Shown here in pieces: positions 62,741-64,000 of a stretch of 64,000 bases of DNA (position 1 is its first letter; each line of letters opens with the position of its first letter). The stretch is taken from assembly GCA_026168455.1 (NCBI GenBank), contig CM047427.1, positions 15,591,505-15,655,504 of the forward strand, given 5' to 3'. The position numbers and the translations under genes are program-made. The notes under the pieces were generated by a model. That model saw nothing but the letters and a program-made list of their open reading frames with translations. It was not told where the DNA came from and did not search any database. Source of the DNA: Theocolax elegans (taxonomy: Eukaryota > Arthropoda > Insecta > Hymenoptera > Cerocephalidae).

Positions 62741-63170
62741 TTCGTGTAGGGTAGGTCGTACGAGTATAGATACATATAATCAATGTACACTCGTATATCT
62801 CTTAGTGCAATGATTCGCAGTATTATTAACTTTTCACCACTTTCGAGAAATGGTATTGTAGTGTAATAAAAAGGTGAGTGCGCTCTATCGAGCTGTTACT
62901 CCGGAGGATGGTGCACGACACTGTTATTTACACGTGGACACTAAATAGTCGGAATAGAAAATAATTTACGTGCAGGGTAAAGTCTTCTATTAAAACGTTC
63001 CGAGGAACAGTTGTTACTAATTAATAACGTGCACAAGAGGAGTCGGCAATTACACAATGCATATATTTTTTAAGCATTGAAAAATAACTTTCTCGGATTT
63101 ACGTAATAATATATTATACAATCCTAAAACATACAAAACAATCATTGTTTTCGCGTACGCTAAAAAAAGG
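62741..63170. other. AT-rich spacer
   Basis: Nothing recognised. Confidence 0.6.
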
Positions 63171-64000
63171 ATTGGCATACGTTGAAGAAATGAGCGATCA
63201 AACGGTCGAGTGTATAAAATCATTTATAGCCTATTAATAGATAGGTAGAGAGTACAATAGCGCAGAATCGCACCCCCCGTCGAGGAAGCAGGCATCCGAT
63301 ACGACAAAAGGCATTCTGGGATATAGCCCTAAAAATAATAACGCGATAGCAGCAGCTCACGGGAAAGAGGCTCTCGCATTTATGGTGTACGTATAAACAT
63401 AGAGCGTACTCTCAACCATTTACGCACGCACACATGTAGGACCTGCGTCACTTAATGAAGTCGCGAACAAAACAAAATCTTCATTTTCCGAATCCGGTCC
63501 CCGTGATGATCGGTCAAAAGAGGACAACAATCGTACCGATGAAAGCTCGGGCATTGAAAAATCCGAGATAAAAGATAATCTCTTTCCTCTCTCTGCTCTC
63601 TCTCTCTCTCTCTGTCTCGCTTAGGCTCTGGTATAGGGCGAGGTCCAGTGTGTGCGTGTACGTGTATCGGGGTAGGTATATAGGAAATGTGCGCAGACGA
63701 ATTGCGAGCAATCGAGAGCAAGGGGGTCCCGATCCGATATGGAACGATTACCCGATACAATTGTCTAAGCCCCGCTATTCTTTGTCGCTACGAAGCATAT
63801 ACACACCAAATGGAAATGCACGGGGTGGCGAGCAAGGAGGGCAGGATCTCGCATAATGCGCGTGTAACACACCCTACTCATCACGCGCCACTTGCTCCCT
63901 TCTCTCCCTCTCTCTCTCTCTCTCTCTCTCGGGCACGTACGAACAGGGTGGGGGAGAGAAAAAAAGTGAGAGAGACAGAGTGAGCCCCCCTTCGGGCCCT
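63171..64000. other. Skew island 48 (runs off the window)
   Basis: Mixed left part, TC 63592-63612, CpG-rich 63640-63880, TC 63907-63931, then a purine stretch 63945-63980 that may start another unit. Confidence 0.4.
63907..63931. repeat. (TC)n
   Basis: Pure TC repeat near the window end. Confidence 0.95.

Overview
The window looks like nuclear DNA from an insect, most likely a hymenopteran such as a bee, ant or wasp. The evidence is moderate GC with abundant undepleted CpG, very dense (GA)n/(TC)n microsatellites, TATA/ACGTA-rich spacers and one short non-LTR retrotransposon fragment. Genus cannot be told from the sequence. There is no bacterial gene organisation, and I found no tRNA, rRNA or CRISPR array. 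I found no confidently recognisable host protein-coding gene. Nearly all long open frames are products of stop-free CT/GA repeats. The window is best read as intergenic or large-intron DNA.

The layout is a regular alternation of AT-rich spacers (about 0.3-1.8 kb) and more GC- and CpG-rich islands (about 0.4-1.4 kb, roughly 45 of them). The islands share a polarity. On the + strand the left flank is purine-rich (GA, GGAA, A-rich) and the right flank is pyrimidine-rich (TC, CTT, T-rich), with the switch in a mixed-sequence core. This arrangement is unchanged by reverse complement, so each island is flanked by imperfect inverted repeats. Few islands break the rule; the clearest is at 47.9-48.9 kb. 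Island borders were drawn by eye and are approximate.

Two islands hold candidate core promoters. One, at 22465-22549, has a TATA box, an initiator and a short first exon ending in a good splice donor. The other has a TATAAAAG box at 36101-36108 upstream of a basic 146-codon ORF at 36240-36680. Weaker coding candidates are a signal-peptide-like ORF (5539-5796), a hydrophobic start exon (10639-10738), ORFs ending at or near donors (28830-29038, 24153-24176) and a 49-codon ORF (30048-30197).

The one clear mobile element is a 5'-truncated non-LTR retrotransposon at 58284-59394. It keeps the C-terminal end of a reverse-transcriptase ORF, a 3' UTR and a (TCAA)3 tail, and has (TC)n microsatellite on both sides. 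A 16-bp direct repeat at 61612 and 61797 looks like a target-site duplication around a 169-bp insert. Two canonical G-quadruplex motifs lie in purine flanks (50715-50746, 57723-57756). A repeated TTACTGGT motif that also forms a hairpin lies at 52495-52564.
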